From NCBI GenBank assembly GCA_022572825.1, contig JACZVE010000228.1, forward strand, positions 1 through 5,702: a stretch of 5,702 bases of DNA, read 5' to 3'. The notes under the pieces were generated by a model. The model saw nothing but the letters and a program-made list of their open reading frames with translations, searched no databases and was not told where the DNA came from. This stretch comes from SAR324 cluster bacterium. GTDB taxonomy: Bacteria > SAR324 > JACQKK01. Below, one piece after another: positions 5,652 to 5,702 of the stretch; the first letter of the stretch is position 1, and the number at the start of each line of letters is the position of its first letter. The translations under genes were made by a program, and so were the position numbers.

Positions 5652-5702
5652 GATGAACGCCTCTTTCCAGGGACAAGGTTGGGGTAATGACACGCGCACG
5701 GT

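Overview
The window looks like part of a genome, or a metagenome contig, from a Gram-negative bacterium. It encodes the start of a POTRA-type outer-membrane protein, a putative lipoprotein and a dipeptide-type ABC importer. By eye the importer and patatin genes are moderately GC-rich and the stretch at about 860-2340 is clearly richer. The sequence alone does not justify naming a taxon.

Layout. The left edge (2-754, + strand) is the C-terminal part of a patatin-like phospholipase, including its catalytic Asp-Gly-Gly motif; the serine half lies outside the window. Every other gene-like feature is on the minus strand, so the patatin gene is convergent with its neighbour. Positions 810-1507 hold gene remnants: the first ~45 codons of a short-chain dehydrogenase/reductase that lose similarity to the family, preceded by a degenerate upstream frame with an internal stop. 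Next comes a 206-residue cysteine-rich putative lipoprotein (1508-2128). After a 221-base gap lie two intact peptide-importer permease genes, DppC-like (2350-3252) and DppB-like (3327-4271). Upstream of them are a leader, an intrinsic terminator (about 4430-4469) and the C-terminal half of the matching substrate-binding protein (4514-5227). The right edge (about 5217-5651) is the N-terminal part of an Omp85/POTRA outer-membrane protein.

How the genes work together. On the minus strand the order is binding protein, terminator, DppB, DppC. This is the classic layout of an oligopeptide/dipeptide/nickel ABC importer. The binding protein captures ligand in the periplasm and the two permeases form the membrane channel. 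No ATPase (DppD/DppF) gene is present; the place where one would follow is occupied by the lipoprotein region.

The strongest anomaly is at about 5217-5238. The POTRA gene and the binding-protein gene are both cut there and joined out of frame through roughly 20 bases that read sensibly in both genes. This suggests a microhomology recombination or, quite possibly, an assembly chimera. I see no convincing new defence or mobile system. The more interesting signals are this junction, a cobalamin-riboswitch-like motif on the + strand beside it, and the decayed GC-rich segment.
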